A model generated the notes under the pieces. It did no database searches. It was not told the DNA's origin and saw only the letters and a program-made list of their open reading frames with translations. From Casuarius casuarius (Eukaryota; Chordata; Aves; Casuariiformes; Casuariidae): a stretch of DNA of 64,000 nucleotides. A program made the translations under genes and the position numbers. Below, piece after piece: positions 50,751-63,615 of this stretch. Every line of letters starts with the position of its first letter. The stretch's first letter is position 1. The stretch spans positions 3,672,703 through 3,736,702 of the forward strand of contig PTFA01000035.1 of NCBI GenBank assembly GCA_003342895.1, in the 5' to 3' direction.

Positions 50751-53445
50751 GGGAGAGAGCGCACCTTAGAGATTAAGTGTCTGTAAAAGCAAAATATAGT
50801 TATAAAATTGTGACAAAAAGGATGGCTGGAACAAAAGGTCAGAAGACCCCTGTCCTCAGCAACAGATAACAAACAACACTGAAACAAATACCAACTGCTC
50901 TAGACATGTCAGAACACAGAGAGCGAACGTGTGCGCCTCTCTCAAACGTTTGAAAGTACGAGTTACAATAAAATTATTCTAGGATGCATAGACCTGAATT
51001 TTAAAAACTTGAGTAAGCAACTCAAGCATTTAAGAACCAAACCATATTTCCATAAATCTAATTAAAATCTGAAAAGTTCCTGCAATGAAACCTTCTGCCA
51101 GCATCACAAAGGAGTATTTGTTTACTAATAAAGAAAGATACACAAGGTTGGAAGAGCAGCATTTGTGAATAAACCCTTAAAAAAAGAAAGAAAACCCACA
51201 CACAAAAAAACACACACCTTAGAACTTGATGTATATCAAAATAATCTCAATAACCCTTCAATGAAAGCAGTTCAACAGAGAAACTGAAGCTTCAGATGCT
51301 ACCAAAAGTCTATAAATCTGAAGACTTAAGCTTAAAAGGCTTCAATGCATAATCTTTTGAAAAGAATATGCATATATAGATTTCTAAAACTCAATTTCAT
51401 GTCAGGATCAAATAAAACCACGTCAGCAGCAGTTTCTCCAGTTTTACTTCTCGTAGTTTTGGATTCTATAAAGTTTTTGGAATAAAAATCACAGGGCATA
51501 ATCTGCTTTTTACTGGTATCAGCATACAGTTTAGACGCAAAATGGATGCAGTAAAGTTAAAAAAAACAACAACGAAGAACAAATTAAGAATGTAAACGAA
51601 GTTATGCTTCTTCTGTGGGCTTTGGCATTACACTTTTCATCATTTAAACAGAACTCACTTATTTTTCTAAGCACATATCGTCAATCTTCACCACTCAATG
51701 AATAGATAAAAATAGCTGTTAGTAGAAATTGATTGAAAACATTTATCTTGATTCAGAAGGATGACAGAAAAAGGCGTTTGGATGTTTCATCAGCTTCAAA
51801 ACTGCAACCACCATCCTCACACCAATATATCAGTGGTACAGTCTTGCCCTTTGAAACCATTTGTAATTTACAGAAAGGACTGTAAGGTTTTCCGTTTTCT
51901 GTTTCTCCCTTTGACCTTTATTAAAACAGAGCCAGTGAGGGACAAAAAAATTGCAGCATTAGGTCCTAATTCTTAAATTAGTTTCAAATCAGGCAACTCT
52001 TTATACACAGCCCAGCAGAAGTAAGGAAACATGAATAATATGAAAACCCTAATCTGATTTCAGTCTTTCAGGTATTATATCACCTTCCGATTGCCATTTT
52101 CCTTAAAGGTTTACTTCCACAAATTACAATATAAAAAGAGGTCAGGCCAGGAACATAGGTCTGTACTGCATCACCTAACAGTATTCTTATACGGCTGTGT
52201 GGGAGATGCCTTAGGATGGACAGTTTATTACCACTCCCTCTTCTCCCTGAAAATAAAAATGAGATGAAAGCATCATGCTTAGCCACTAAGGAGGTGAGGC
52301 CCCAAATCCTTCTTATGGTTACAAGGAGGAATGAAAACAGTGTTGTACGGATGAATAATGCAACTACAAACTGTTGTGCAGCATCAGATTCACACTGATA
52401 ACAGAAAACATCTAGATAGAGAGGACATGGGCAGATCCTGAAGTCTTTATCACCTCAACCAGAAGAAGCGTGATGCTTTGTTAAACTAACACATTTCTTC
52501 TAGGGCATTTATGTTTTTCTTATCAATGACTGAGCTATATTAATACAAACTTTAAAACTAACCACATGGAGAGGGTGGGGAGGAAATCGGAGCGACATCT
52601 CCAAACGCTACCAAATGTGCCTTGGCCTTTCTAACGTACAGAAACCACACGTCCCGATCTGGCAAACTCTCCTACACCGGCAGGTTGGTCCTTCGCCCAA
52701 CATCCTCAGAGGAGACGTGTCTGTCTGCATCCACAGCTCTGTCCGTGTGCAGCAACTCAAAATCGCCCCTAGTTAGTATCGATGACCCGATGTGACAGCA
52801 CACGCTTACACAAGCGAACGCCACGCCGCCGGTGCGTCCTCGCTGCCTCCGAGATAAGAGGAGCAGGGAAACTGCCTCAGCAGGGCGGCCTGCTCCTCCG
52901 CTTACCTGGGGGCCCGAGCTGCCGAGGCCTCTACCTCAGGCTGGCACCGCAGGGCGACGCAGACGTGACAGCGCCTTCGGAGGTGTGGTGAGCGGCGTCA
53001 TGAATTTCCTTAAGGGAGGAAAAAAAGAGAAAAAGCTGACATTACCAGGCTCTTAAAACAGGAGTCAGAACTCAAACATAAAGTCACGCAGCTGACAAAA
53101 CAAACCACCCTGGCGCCAGGTGACCCGCTGGTGAAGAGCGGCTCTTCTCGGCCATCCTGCCACACGAGTCCGCGCGGAGCAGCGGGGCCGCCGGCGCCGC
53201 CCGCCCCCGCCGCGAGCTAAGGGGATTTACCGGCGATTTATCCCCTGACCTACATCCTCCCCCCGGCCCGCCGCCATTACCAGGCGGCGGCCGCCCAGCG
53301 CCGGGCCGCGGCGGCCCCCGGCCCGGGCACGGCGACGGCGGCACCGGGGCGAACGGCAGAGCCGCCGTTAAAGCCGCCCCAAGCGGCTCCGGCGCCCGCC
53401 CGCCGCGGGCACGTCCCGGAGCGGCGCCAACCGCCGCCCCCAACC

Positions 53446-53454
53446 GCCTACCTG
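53446..53454 (-). other. FHIP1A: Candidate donor ending a noncoding first exon of FHIP1A
   Basis: Minus strand reads GCGCAG|GTAGGC, with the exon ending at 53452 and the intron beginning at 53451. The exon start would lie to the right, within the CpG island or the gap. Consensus match only. Confidence 0.4.
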
Positions 53455-53519
53455 CGCCACCCGTCCGCGACGGCGGAGTTTCCTCCCGGAGCGGCGAGGC
53501 GGGGGGAGGGAGGCGGCCG

Positions 53520-53530
53520 CCCAGGTGAGC
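53520..53530 (+). other. Candidate plus-strand splice donor in the CpG island
   Basis: CCCAG|GTGAGC at 53524/53525 is a full donor consensus on the plus strand. It could end the first exon of a divergent transcript running to the right. In mammals SH3D19 lies divergently next to FHIP1A, so that gene is one candidate, but I see none of its coding exons here. Confidence 0.35.
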
Positions 53531-53693
53531 CCGGGCGGCGCCGGGGCAGCCGGGCCGGCGCTAATCCCGCGGACGGGGGCGCTCCGCGGGGCTCCCTCCC
53601 GTCGGGGCCGGCCGCAACTTGTCGGCGACGGCCAAGTTCGCGCAACGCAGGGCGCGGGGGGCCGCGCCCGCGACTCGGAGCCGCCACGGCGGG

Positions 53694-53918
53694 NNNNNNN
53701 NNNNNNNNNNNNNNNNNNNNNNNNNNNNNNNNNNNNNNNNNNNNNNNNNNNNNNNNNNNNNNNNNNNNNNNNNNNNNNNNNNNNNNNNNNNNNNNNNNNN
53801 NNNNNNNNNNNNNNNNNNNNNNNNNNNNNNNNNNNNNNNNNNNNNNNNNNNNNNNNNNNNNNNNNNNNNNNNNNNNNNNNNNNNNNNNNNNNNNNNNNNN
53901 NNNNNNNNNNNNNNNNNN
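53694..53918. other. Assembly gap (225 N)
   Basis: A run of 225 N in the most GC-rich part of the CpG island. Promoter or first-exon sequence may be missing; the true length is unknown. Confidence 0.99.
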
Positions 53919-54109
53919 CCCCCCCTTTCTTTTTGGTGCTCTTTGCAGCACGCCGCCACCCAGACCGGCGGCGCTGCCCCCGGCCGCTGCAAAGCTGGCT
54001 CGTGACTTTTAGGCCAGAATTAGAGATAATTCTCTAATGATATAAACTACATAGCTCTGACTTTACAGAGCTTACTCTGTAACGGGGATAGACTGCTCTG
54101 GTGAGTAGT

Positions 54110-54420
54110 TAAGCATGATTTGCTGCGATACTGTGTCTTCCTATTATTTTTTAAAAGGCTTCAGATAAATTAATTATGTTGTCAGGGTGCTGATTGTGAT
54201 TTCGCTAATGACTCAAAACAGAAAGAGAAGCTAGTCTATTAGAGCAGCAGCGCATTTAAATAGAAATATAATATAATCACCAAACACGGTGCGTGCCCTG
54301 TGAGCTGAGGAAGTGTTCTCTCCAAGCGCTCGGTGTAATTAAGGAGTGATTTACTAAGATTACTAACTTATTAGAGCCTCACAAACTGATTCAAAACTAG
54401 ATACACCAGCATTAAGATTT
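54110..54420. promoter_or_regulatory. Candidate conserved regulatory block beside the CpG island
   Basis: A non-repetitive stretch holding TAATTATG, GCTAATGACTCA (with an AP-1 TGACTCA core), GTAATTAAGG and TTTACTAAGATTACTAA. Motif density suggests an enhancer near the promoter; conservation could not be tested. Confidence 0.25.
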
Positions 54421-57400
54421 CCCAACGCGGGACAAAACCTTCAGCCAAAAATCCAGTCAGCATATCAGCAACGAGAGAGCTGATGTCCTTGGATCAGGTT
54501 CCTCCACTTGGAGGGGCTGGAAGAGCTACTGGTTCTTGCAGCGTGCCTTGGCGTAGCTTGGGTCCAAATCTAATCTTGAGGAGAGAAAAAAAGAGAGAGA
54601 AGCCATTTCCAGAGACTGTAGTTCCTCAGTCTTCTGCTATTTTTTAATTACTTTCAGAGTAGCAAGATGGGATATTTGCGCAGCATCATTCTTGAAATGC
54701 AAATGCTGTGGTAGAGGTGCTCAGTGGCCCTACTAACATGTCATCCCTCTCACAAGCCAAATCACGAGTGAATGTTGCTCAGACCTCTGGGCATTTTTGC
54801 GTAAGATCCCGTATTTCTTACCGTTTTTTCAGGAAGCAATTTCACTATACTGCCACAGAGCCTGGATATATCGGTGACATTCAGTGTCCGCCCAGGTTGC
54901 CAGAGTGGAAGCCGGTGTGGGGCACCCTGCTAGCTGGACCTCAGTAAAGTTAGCACGGGAATTTGGTAAGGTTATTTAGAGGACTTTAGCAGAAATTAAG
55001 AGGATATTTCTGGTTAGACTGTTCCGTCTCAGAAAGAGAGGAGCCGTCAGCCAGCACACAGATAAAAGGCGCCCTTTGCGTGAACCGTCCCGTCGTAAGC
55101 AGATCATTAAGGAGTGAGCTTCTGACACAGGCCTGCTATGGATGCTGATACCATCTATTTCAGTTCTTTCTCTTTCTGCTCTAAGCATTTTAAAAACACT
55201 CCATAATTATTTTTCCTGTGATAATGAGGTTGAATCCGAGATAGCTGTCCCTTTACATCCCTATCTCTTAATCATTAGATAAGCTGTTCTATCACACAGA
55301 GTTAGAGGAGATGGAAATACAGAGATGGCTTATCACAAGCTCCCACTAATCCTCCTAGTGGCCCTCTTTATTTTGAAGATGTTCTTAACTACTAAGAAAT
55401 ACTTCTCCAAGACATAACAGTAAGAGGCATAGCATTTGAACACAAACACAATTGACTGACAGGATAGTTGCAAGTAAAAAGTTAACATGAGTTTTCAGCA
55501 AAAAGCATTTGCCAGTCTTGAATGTTGTTTCCTCAGTACAAGTGTGCAGTGTCTTAACTGAAGTTTACGCAATAATTACAAACAATTTTTTATTTATGGC
55601 AGTTAGAGAATATAACAATATATATGATCTGGTTTTGGTCACCAGTTTTACTCCATGCAATAGTGAGGCTTACTGAAGAAATTCCTGGCAGTTTCTGCTT
55701 TCTGTGACCCAAGGGCATGCCTGCAGCATCAAAAAAGACTATACTCTCGCACATAAAAATAGTCAAGTGTGTTTACATTTACATAAGTAACACAGAAAGC
55801 TTTTACAAGAGCTCTTTTCCTGTAAGTTTCCATGGCATTTTTTTCACGCTATGTATTTTTAACATGTGTAAGGATTTGGTCATTAAGAAGTGTGCTTTGT
55901 GCAAAATATTTAATTACACTCTCTAACTCCAAGTTGCAGGTGCACTACCAATAGATAGAAATAATTTCATTTAAAAAACAAGTCACTATCAACAAACCAG
56001 AATGCTTGCTGTAGATTAAGTGTCCTCGCTTCTTAGATATGATCTAAATATGCTCTAGATATGATCTTAGTAAAACAAACCTGTAATTCATTTGCTTCTT
56101 AGTAAGAGATCTGATTTCCAGGGGAAGAGGTAGAGAGTGAAGACATTCTGTTTAAGAACAGAGAGGATGCAGGAATGTGTTATCAGTCATAATATATGTC
56201 ATGTAGCAGGCTTTCTTCCACGCCTTCTGCGAGCAATAAGAAAAAAGATCAGCTTTAAATCTTCAGAAAGGAGCTTAAAGAATTTCCTCTATACATACGC
56301 TAAACCCTTCATACTAAGAAAGAAAAACACTGTATTTTAAATACTTATGAAGAACATTTGTCACTTGTATCTAAATCATATTTCCTCTGAATGGTATAAA
56401 CCACGTTTATCCCTTAATGCTCAAAGATGTCCCCAAGTTCTTTTGAGATACAGTTTTGCAGACAGTTTGCACAATTTACAATGTAATGCCCTTCTGAAGT
56501 CATTCCTATGTGAAAGAGAAATGTTTTACTTGCATGGATAGAATCCAGACACGTGGCTGAACTGGTTACTAAACAAAATGTTCATCCTAGTTGGGAACTA
56601 ATATGTTAGCTTTCAGTGCTTAAGCAATATATTTGTGACTTGGAGGAATACAAGAAACCTAAAGATTGCTAAGGAAAAGAGAGAATGCATTCTGAAATGT
56701 CTGTCCTTTGATGAACGGAAACAGTTTAAAAGATTTCATAATCTAACTTAGTTGATATTTGCTGATTTACCTGTTTCAAGACAACTCTTTCAATCAAAGA
56801 AAGTTTGTTAAAGAAGTTACATAATAGAGTTTAGCTAAAAAGACTCACCTTTGACCATTTAAAATCAGTAATTTATGAGTCAAAACAAAATAGGTTCACT
56901 GCACCTTTAACAAAATTATTTTTCCTCCTTAAAAGCAGATTTGGTTATCTATGATACATTGTAAGGGCCTGACACTAATTTTGGGAATAAATTAATTCAG
57001 TCTGCTTCAAAAATCAGTCCACTCATAGTCTGTAATTTCTCATATGCAGTAAGATGGCACAGGTCAGCACTGCTATCAGAAGAAGCAGTTTGCCTTCTTC
57101 CACCCACTCCATCCCTCCCTACACTTCCATCTTCCATCAAAGCAAATTTATTCACCTGTTTAATAAACCAGATCAGTTCCCTGATCCATGCTAAAACTAA
57201 CCCCCTTTTTTATGATTAATATGGTTCAGTTCTCTGATCCAGTTCACCTGCAACCACATAAATCCTTATCCTGGCATAAAAGAGGGAGCATCATGAGGGC
57301 AGGATTGAGCTCGGACTACATAAATTGTCTCAAAGTATATGTGAAACTGAAAGTATGATTCCAAAGCTTAATCTCTTCTAACAGATAGACATCTAGAAAC

Positions 57401-57464
57401 AATTGTACTCTATCCCATTGTTTGTGGTTTTCTTTCTTTGACTGTCTAAATAATTACAGTTACT

Positions 57465-57530
57465 GTTTGTTTATATTATTTATTTACTATTATTTATTTA
57501 CCATTTATTATTTACTATTTATTATAATTC
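57465..57530. repeat. (ATTT)n-like low-complexity tract
   Basis: Imperfect TATTTATTTACTATT units over about 65 bp. Confidence 0.85.
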
Positions 57531-59658
57531 TTCCACTTGATATTAATTGTGATATCCCCTGAGACTTAGCAAAGAATCTTATGGCAAAACAGCCCAGCTT
57601 TTTGGTTATTATTGGCTGCCAGAGTTGCACACCTGGGTGGTGAACAGCTGAATAAAAATTAGAGCAACCTGCAGAGTGCTTTGTTTATATCAGAAATATT
57701 CCCAGTTGTACTTGGGTTTCAAGGCACTGCACTGGTGGCGTATTCCCACTGTGCCACTTCTAGCTGTACACAGTGCTGCAGCGTTGCCTTTTCTCCCAGC
57801 ATGTCCAGTTATAAGTATCCTCTAACTTCACAACTTAATGCCTAGAATACATTGCGTAAGGCAATCGGATTTAGGTATATTAGAGAAAAGCAGAGAGAAA
57901 GGCATCGTAATAAGAGGTAAATGGAATCAGAAAATGCTAGATTTAGTTTTGGTGGATAGCCATTAGTTCAGTAGATTTTCTCAATTCCAGTAGGTTTCAT
58001 ATTCTTAAAGAAAGTTCTCAGACAAATAAATCACTTGTAAGTATTTCTCTGTTATTAACTCTCCCTTCCCGCTTCACTGTGATTGACTCAGTGACAGCTT
58101 TTTCACATTATTAGCTTGAATTCTTCACACCACTTGGCCTAGAAAGTGACCTACTTGCACTACTGTATTATAGCCATGCCACAATCAGCAAGGCTAAATC
58201 TGAGGAAAGCTTTCTTAGCTTCGTTTTACCCTTTGCACTAAGCTAAGCATTCTTTCAAATTAAAAAAAAAAAAACAAGCAGAAAGGTTAGAGAGGCTGTG
58301 AATCTGGAAAAGAGCTAGAGCACATGACTTAGGCAGATCAAAAGTTACAGTTAACTGGGGCGGTTACAAGTGGAGGAGGAACACGAAATTACATCCGTGC
58401 ACAACATAAATTGTATTTTCTGAGAGAGAAGATAATTCCAAGAAAAGACAGTGTTCAGAGGGGATTCCTGTGCTGATACGGTACATAACCATCAGCTTTA
58501 GAGCATTATTTTTTAACATCCACACAGAACGCTGAAGCTTTTAAGGTACTCTGTGCCTGGGTGGCACATATAATGAAATTGCAACTGGTTTAGCTTAAAG
58601 ACAAGTGATTAAGACACATCTTGCCAGAGATAAACTAGGTATTCAAGGTTAACTCAACAGTTAAATCAGATGTATGCAGTCAAACATATATCTTTTCTAT
58701 TAAGTCTAATTTTTATAAAGATCATCTTCCCTACAATTTAAATTCTTTTGAAGACAACAGAGCTATGAAGGAGAAGTATTATTCCCTGTTTCCTGTGATG
58801 TAGGCAATCTTCATTTACCAGTTGGACGTTTCTTATAGTTCCTCTTTCCACTGAGAAAGCCTCCGGTTCCTGACAGACCTTCTAATACCCCATGGTACTT
58901 TGCAGCTTTTTAAATATTGAAACCATCAGTTCTACACACCTAAATGTTATTCAAGTTGATTTGTAGAGTTAAGAACACTTAAGAGACAATAATGCCATTT
59001 TCAATATTGAATAAATGCATGACTTCACTAGATAAAGCCACATTCCTTCACTATGCTATGTTTATGTTAACTTAGGATTTGTAAGACAAACTAATTGTAA
59101 ATACAAGCCAAAACTGATTAGAAAAAATGGTTATGATTCCCAAATGCCCTGTCCATTTTGCATCAAGCTCTGTGCACACATTGTCCAGGGAGAAACTCAA
59201 GCAAATTTGTCTCAGTCTGGCCTAGTAAGGGGATAGCCGAATGTCAGTAGTTCGAGATCTCCTACAAAATAAAAGCCTGATTACAGAACAGAACTTTACC
59301 TTTTCTTCTCTATTCCCCTGGAGAGCTCCTCTTATATCTCTATTCTGAACACCCTCTGGGTTTATAAAATAAGCTGTTTGGGTGTTTTTTCACCTGATGT
59401 CAAATTGGTATCTGTCTGAAGCACATGCTATAATAACCTTTGCACTATTTGAGAACTTGCCTTTGTCCTCTTCAGGATACTCTTTTTCTCTTTATGCTTT
59501 GAAAACACAGAACTGAGCCCTGGATTTGTGCTATAAGTCCTTCAAGCTGTGTACTTGGATAGGTAGGAGGACAAATGATTTTTTTTTCTTCTTTTTCCCG
59601 AAAAGCTTCCCTTCTCACACAAACAGGACAGAACCACCTTTCTCTGTGGGCTGTTACT

Positions 59659-59680
59659 GTTGCAGGGTAGTTGCAGGGTA
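59659..59680 (+). repeat. Exact 11-bp tandem duplication
   Basis: GTTGCAGGGTA is present twice in tandem. Confidence 0.9.
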
Positions 59681-62600
59681 GGAAATTCCTCTGTCTCTCA
59701 CGGATTTCTTTTGGGTTTATTAAACCATCCTTGCCAGCAAAGATTTATGTCTGACTCCAAGCAAACTGCTTACCTTACAAAGGTAACTAAAGGTATTTAA
59801 CCAAAATGTAGCCCTAGCGGAAGAGTACTAGTAGACACTCTTTACAGACCCAGTCCTCCTTTTCCAGTAACAAATTACTCGAGGTCCAGTGGGAGCTTTG
59901 GCCAAGGACTACATAACATGTTTCTTAATGAAAATTAGTTTATCAATGTTATTCTGCTTTTCTGGTTATACAGACTGTGATAATGACTAATACGGTATTT
60001 AAACAGACAGAGCCAAAGTTATTATTCTATGATGTGTAGCCTGCACATATGTCACATCATAGTGAACAGTGAAAACATATCCAAGTGTGTTATCCCTGCC
60101 CTCTGGAAAATCACCTCTGACAAGCTGGATTTAATCGTTTAATTATCTCAGATTTTTTTTAAAAAACAGGATGTTGACAGTTCATCAGCAGGGAAAATCC
60201 TGGCAGACCACATTGAACGTTGGCTCAGAGGCAAGGCCAGCTCCCAGCTGATCATAACGTGAGCTGCGTGACTTCCTTGGAGACGCCCTCGCTCATTAAT
60301 GCCTGCCCAGAATTCCCCCTGTTCTGATAACATCCCTCTACTTTTCACCAGTATTCTTCCCTTCCAAAATCATACTTCTGTCTGCTCTCATAAAACCTCC
60401 ACGTTGTTCTCCTGATAGACCACCGTTTTGGGAGACTGTCTAATCACCAAAGTGCTGGCAGTGGGAAGTAGGTTACTTGTCCTATGGGAAAACCCTGCAG
60501 TCTGCATTGCAATAACCTTCTCCAAGGCATGAAATCAGACATTCTGTTTTTTTTTCCTTGAACTAACATGACTTTGCGCCTATGGGAAACTGTTGGGGCG
60601 GGGGAAGGAAATGTCATACTGTAGGAGCCTACAGTAGTACTGTCCGGCTGCACGCCTGAGAAGGGGGAGAGAGAAAACAGGCAACAAAAGATGGCGATCA
60701 TGTAAGTCTGTATGGTCTCCCTTCCACACTTAAAATACAATGAAGTATTATTAAGTATCATTCTTATGTGAGTGTATGAATACTGATTTCCTGTATCAAT
60801 GGACCAATACTAGAGGGAAGATGAGCCATTCAGCTTCTAGGCAAATGATCTATAGGGAATCAGAGAGTAATTATTAGTAGTGTTTTGTTCCTTTGCATGT
60901 GCTTTTTGTCCCTTGCTTAGGTCTAAAATAAAGTGATTCTTTGCCATTGTCAGATACTTTGTGAAGGCAGTAGGTGTTACTTCCTATGGAGAAAATACGA
61001 GAGAGAGAAACTTGATTTGCAAAGGAGGAAAGGTTTGCTTTGCATTTCTTGCACATGGTGTACAAAAAAGTAAGTTTTTTTTTCCTGGAAACACAATTGT
61101 TTTGAATGGTTTCTATTACAGATTAAATTATTTTTTCAGATTATGGCTAATTGTTAAGAATCTGAACTCAGAGAGTCATAGGTATAAAATAGTTAACTGA
61201 GATAAGTTTTTACTTAATCTTTTTAAAAAGTGTTTTTCATTTTTGCTAATAACAATTTTATTCATGCCAAATAGATACTCAGAGAAAAGCTAGAGACCTG
61301 TCTTTGTACAAGATTAGTTACTTCAAACTCCCGGTAAGGGACTGAGAACATTCAAGACAAAACCTCCCATATGACTTCCAGCAAAATCACTTAATTTCAG
61401 ATTTGATATTTCAGATGTTTTTAAGGTAAACAAATACACTGGCAACCATCCCTCAGTCTCCATTTTTTTCTGTCATTAAAAATGACATAAAGCCCCATCT
61501 TTTTAAAGTCCCTCCCTGTTCTGCAAGGTGTTCCGTATAAAGTTTTATGGAAGTCCACAGCAATTTGCTGAATCAGAAAACAATGCACATTTGGAGACTT
61601 GGGGTCAAATATAAACATTAGCAGGTGCCTGCATGCTTTTAATTAAAATCCTTTTTTTTTTTTTCAAAAGCATTTGGGAGGTGTAAACTGCTTGTAACTC
61701 TTTGCTCAAAACTCCCTGCTAGCTTGGACAGTCGTACTCCTCTTGCTTGCTCTTCCAGCCTTGTGTCTTTGCAGCATAGTATCCCAGCTTCAACAGACTC
61801 ACTAGTGTCCTGCTTTCTATAAACTGGAGGGTAAGAAACGGTGATGCAAGGTAGAAAACATGAGCTTGGATTTCCTCAGCTGAGGAAAACATTAAGCCCT
61901 GGTCTTTTATTTTTTAGGCAAATGATCTGTTTGGATACTCTTTCTAAGGCCAGCAGCAGCAGCTTGTCAGCAGATGGGTTTTGAAGAGTGCTCTTTCTGA
62001 GAGCTGTTTCTAGGCTGTGGATGGAAACTGGACAAACACCTGCATTTGCAGCCCCAGTTCACACACTGCCTCTCCAGAGAGAGAGCACAGCATTCCTGTT
62101 TCACTCTTTTGGGGTGCATAACCCTTGAGCCAGCTCTAAGCAGCTCCCTGCTCAGTGGCAGCTTTTTGGATGATTATGTGGGGCACAGTTCTCCCCATGC
62201 ACTCTATAAAAAACCAAGGACTTTATAATCCAGTTTTGAATTTCATTCTAGCATCTAAAAGTTAGGCAGTGCCACAACTTTTGGAAATCTGGCCGTTACT
62301 TTCTTGCTGAAGGCAAAATAGAAAACGAGGAACAGTCAGAATTATAATTCAGGGGAATTTGCCTTTCAGATGATTTTTTAGAGTATTTCTGTTGAGTTAT
62401 TTTGCTTTTCCTCTTTTTCTTTAGGTCTCTCTCCCCAAAATGCAGTTCTGTAATATTTTATTTTAATTAAGGGAAACTTGCATATGGTTTCCATCTACCC
62501 ATACTGAGCAAAAGAAAACTATGCATAATTATTGTCCTAAATAGTTTGGATTATATAATGAAAAGTTATTAATGTTGAACTTAGCTTGCTACTAATCAAG

Positions 62601-63325
62601 AAATACGGCCTAACTGCACAGTATGAGTTGTACAATTTAAATTTTTCTTTAATTAGAAAGATACAGTTTGCACACCCCAAATTACAGAATGTAAGCTGTC
62701 AAATACTGTTGTCTTGAGAGTCTTTCCCATAAGCAACTATTTGTTCAAGTTTAAACTTTACAGCTTTATTTAAAAAATAATAACTTTTAGGAACTCTGTC
62801 CTTTAACGTGTAGTCATGGCAAATTGTAATCCTGATGGAATTCAGTGTTTTTCATTTGTTGGCCCTGGAAGCTGTGCATTAGTAAAATAAATAAATTAAG
62901 TAAACAGCAACATCTGTTCCAGTCACTAGAGGCTTATTGCTGGAGTTATCTGCATGGGCTGGGAGGAGAAGTTCTAGCAGAGGAGCTCCGCTTTCCACAG
63001 CAAAAATTAGTGGAATCACTAGGCATAAATATATAGTCTTGTGTAACCTGTGGGAAATATCTCACCTGCCAAATGATGACGTTAACTAGTATTAAAATCC
63101 AAAGTCCTTTAGCATCTGTTCTGCATTATTCATAAGAGGAAGAATCCCATTATGGTTAAAGTGCTAACATGGTATCAGTCTGTATCTTACTAAAAAGAAA
63201 ATCTGTGGTGTAGCTGAGAACCTAAGCTTGTAGGTTTTTCCTTTTAGTTAGTTATTCTTGGGTCCAATGTACCTTATTCTATCCACATATATAAATGAAT
63301 AGTATATTTGAATGTATATATGAAT

Positions 63326-63349
63326 ATACACACATATCTATGTGTGTAT
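63326..63349. repeat. Perfect 11-bp hairpin in a TA/CA-rich tract
   Basis: ATACACACATA and TATGTGTGTAT flank a 2-nt centre (TC). It lies in an imperfect TATA/CACA tract from about 63285 and probably arose from opposed CA and TG repeats. Confidence 0.85.
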
Positions 63350-63544
63350 GCGAGTGGGACTGGATAATACATATATGGCTTTAATGTTGTAGTGAAGGCA
63401 CCTCCCTGTCTTGTTTTTGATAAACTAAGCAATAAGCCTATCAGATGCCTGTGATGAACATGAAATAAGAGTAGGTGATCTAATAATCCCTCTGGATTTA
63501 AGCTCCATGAATCTCTCCATTAACAAACCTGAGAGAGCAGTCAC

Positions 63545-63615
63545 AAACTAAGTATTCCTACTCCGGCAAAATTCCTGTTGAAGTTAGTGAAGTTAATTCT
63601 GTTACAATTTTTTTT
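63545..63615. repeat. Ancient amniote repeat fragment
   Basis: CTCCGGCAAAATTCCTGTTG followed by AAGTTAGTGAAGTT resembles the old repeat phrase ctggcaaaactcccattgaagtcagtgggagtt. Short and diverged. Confidence 0.4.

Larger units (their letters stand above)
2987..53451 (-). other. FHIP1A: Long (about 50 kb) putative 5'UTR intron of FHIP1A
   Basis: If the CpG island at about 53 kb is the FHIP1A promoter, this whole stretch is one intron, or several around extra noncoding exons that cannot be seen by eye. It is AT-rich with scattered poly-A/T and CA-type simple repeats, old SINE/LINE fragments, hairpins and short tandem duplications, each listed separately. None of its many short open frames shows a recognisable protein, codon-biased stretch or matching splice sites, so I call no coding gene here. 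Assignment as one intron is an inference from gene order and strand. Confidence 0.55.
52780..54000. promoter_or_regulatory. FHIP1A: CpG island, presumed FHIP1A promoter (possibly bidirectional)
   Basis: Dense CpG and very high G+C from about 52.8 kb, peaking 53.15-53.69 kb and resuming after the assembly gap to about 54.0 kb. It is the only such island in the window and lies upstream of the minus-strand FHIP1A exons, so it is the best promoter candidate. G-rich Sp1-like boxes are present (for example near 53495-53515); no clear TATA box was seen. Splice-donor-like sites on both strands suggest divergent transcription. Open frames here are long because stop codons are rare in GC-rich DNA and are not called as genes. 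Confidence 0.75.

Noticed and set aside
53448..54037. Long open frames on both strands across the CpG island and N gap
   Set aside because: Frames are held open by unknown bases and by scarcity of stops in GC-rich DNA; composition is Pro/Gly/Arg-rich with no domain.
60961..61200. 79-codon plus-strand open frame as an exon of a divergent gene such as SH3D19
   Set aside because: No SH3-domain or SH3D19-like residues and no convincing acceptor/donor pair around it.
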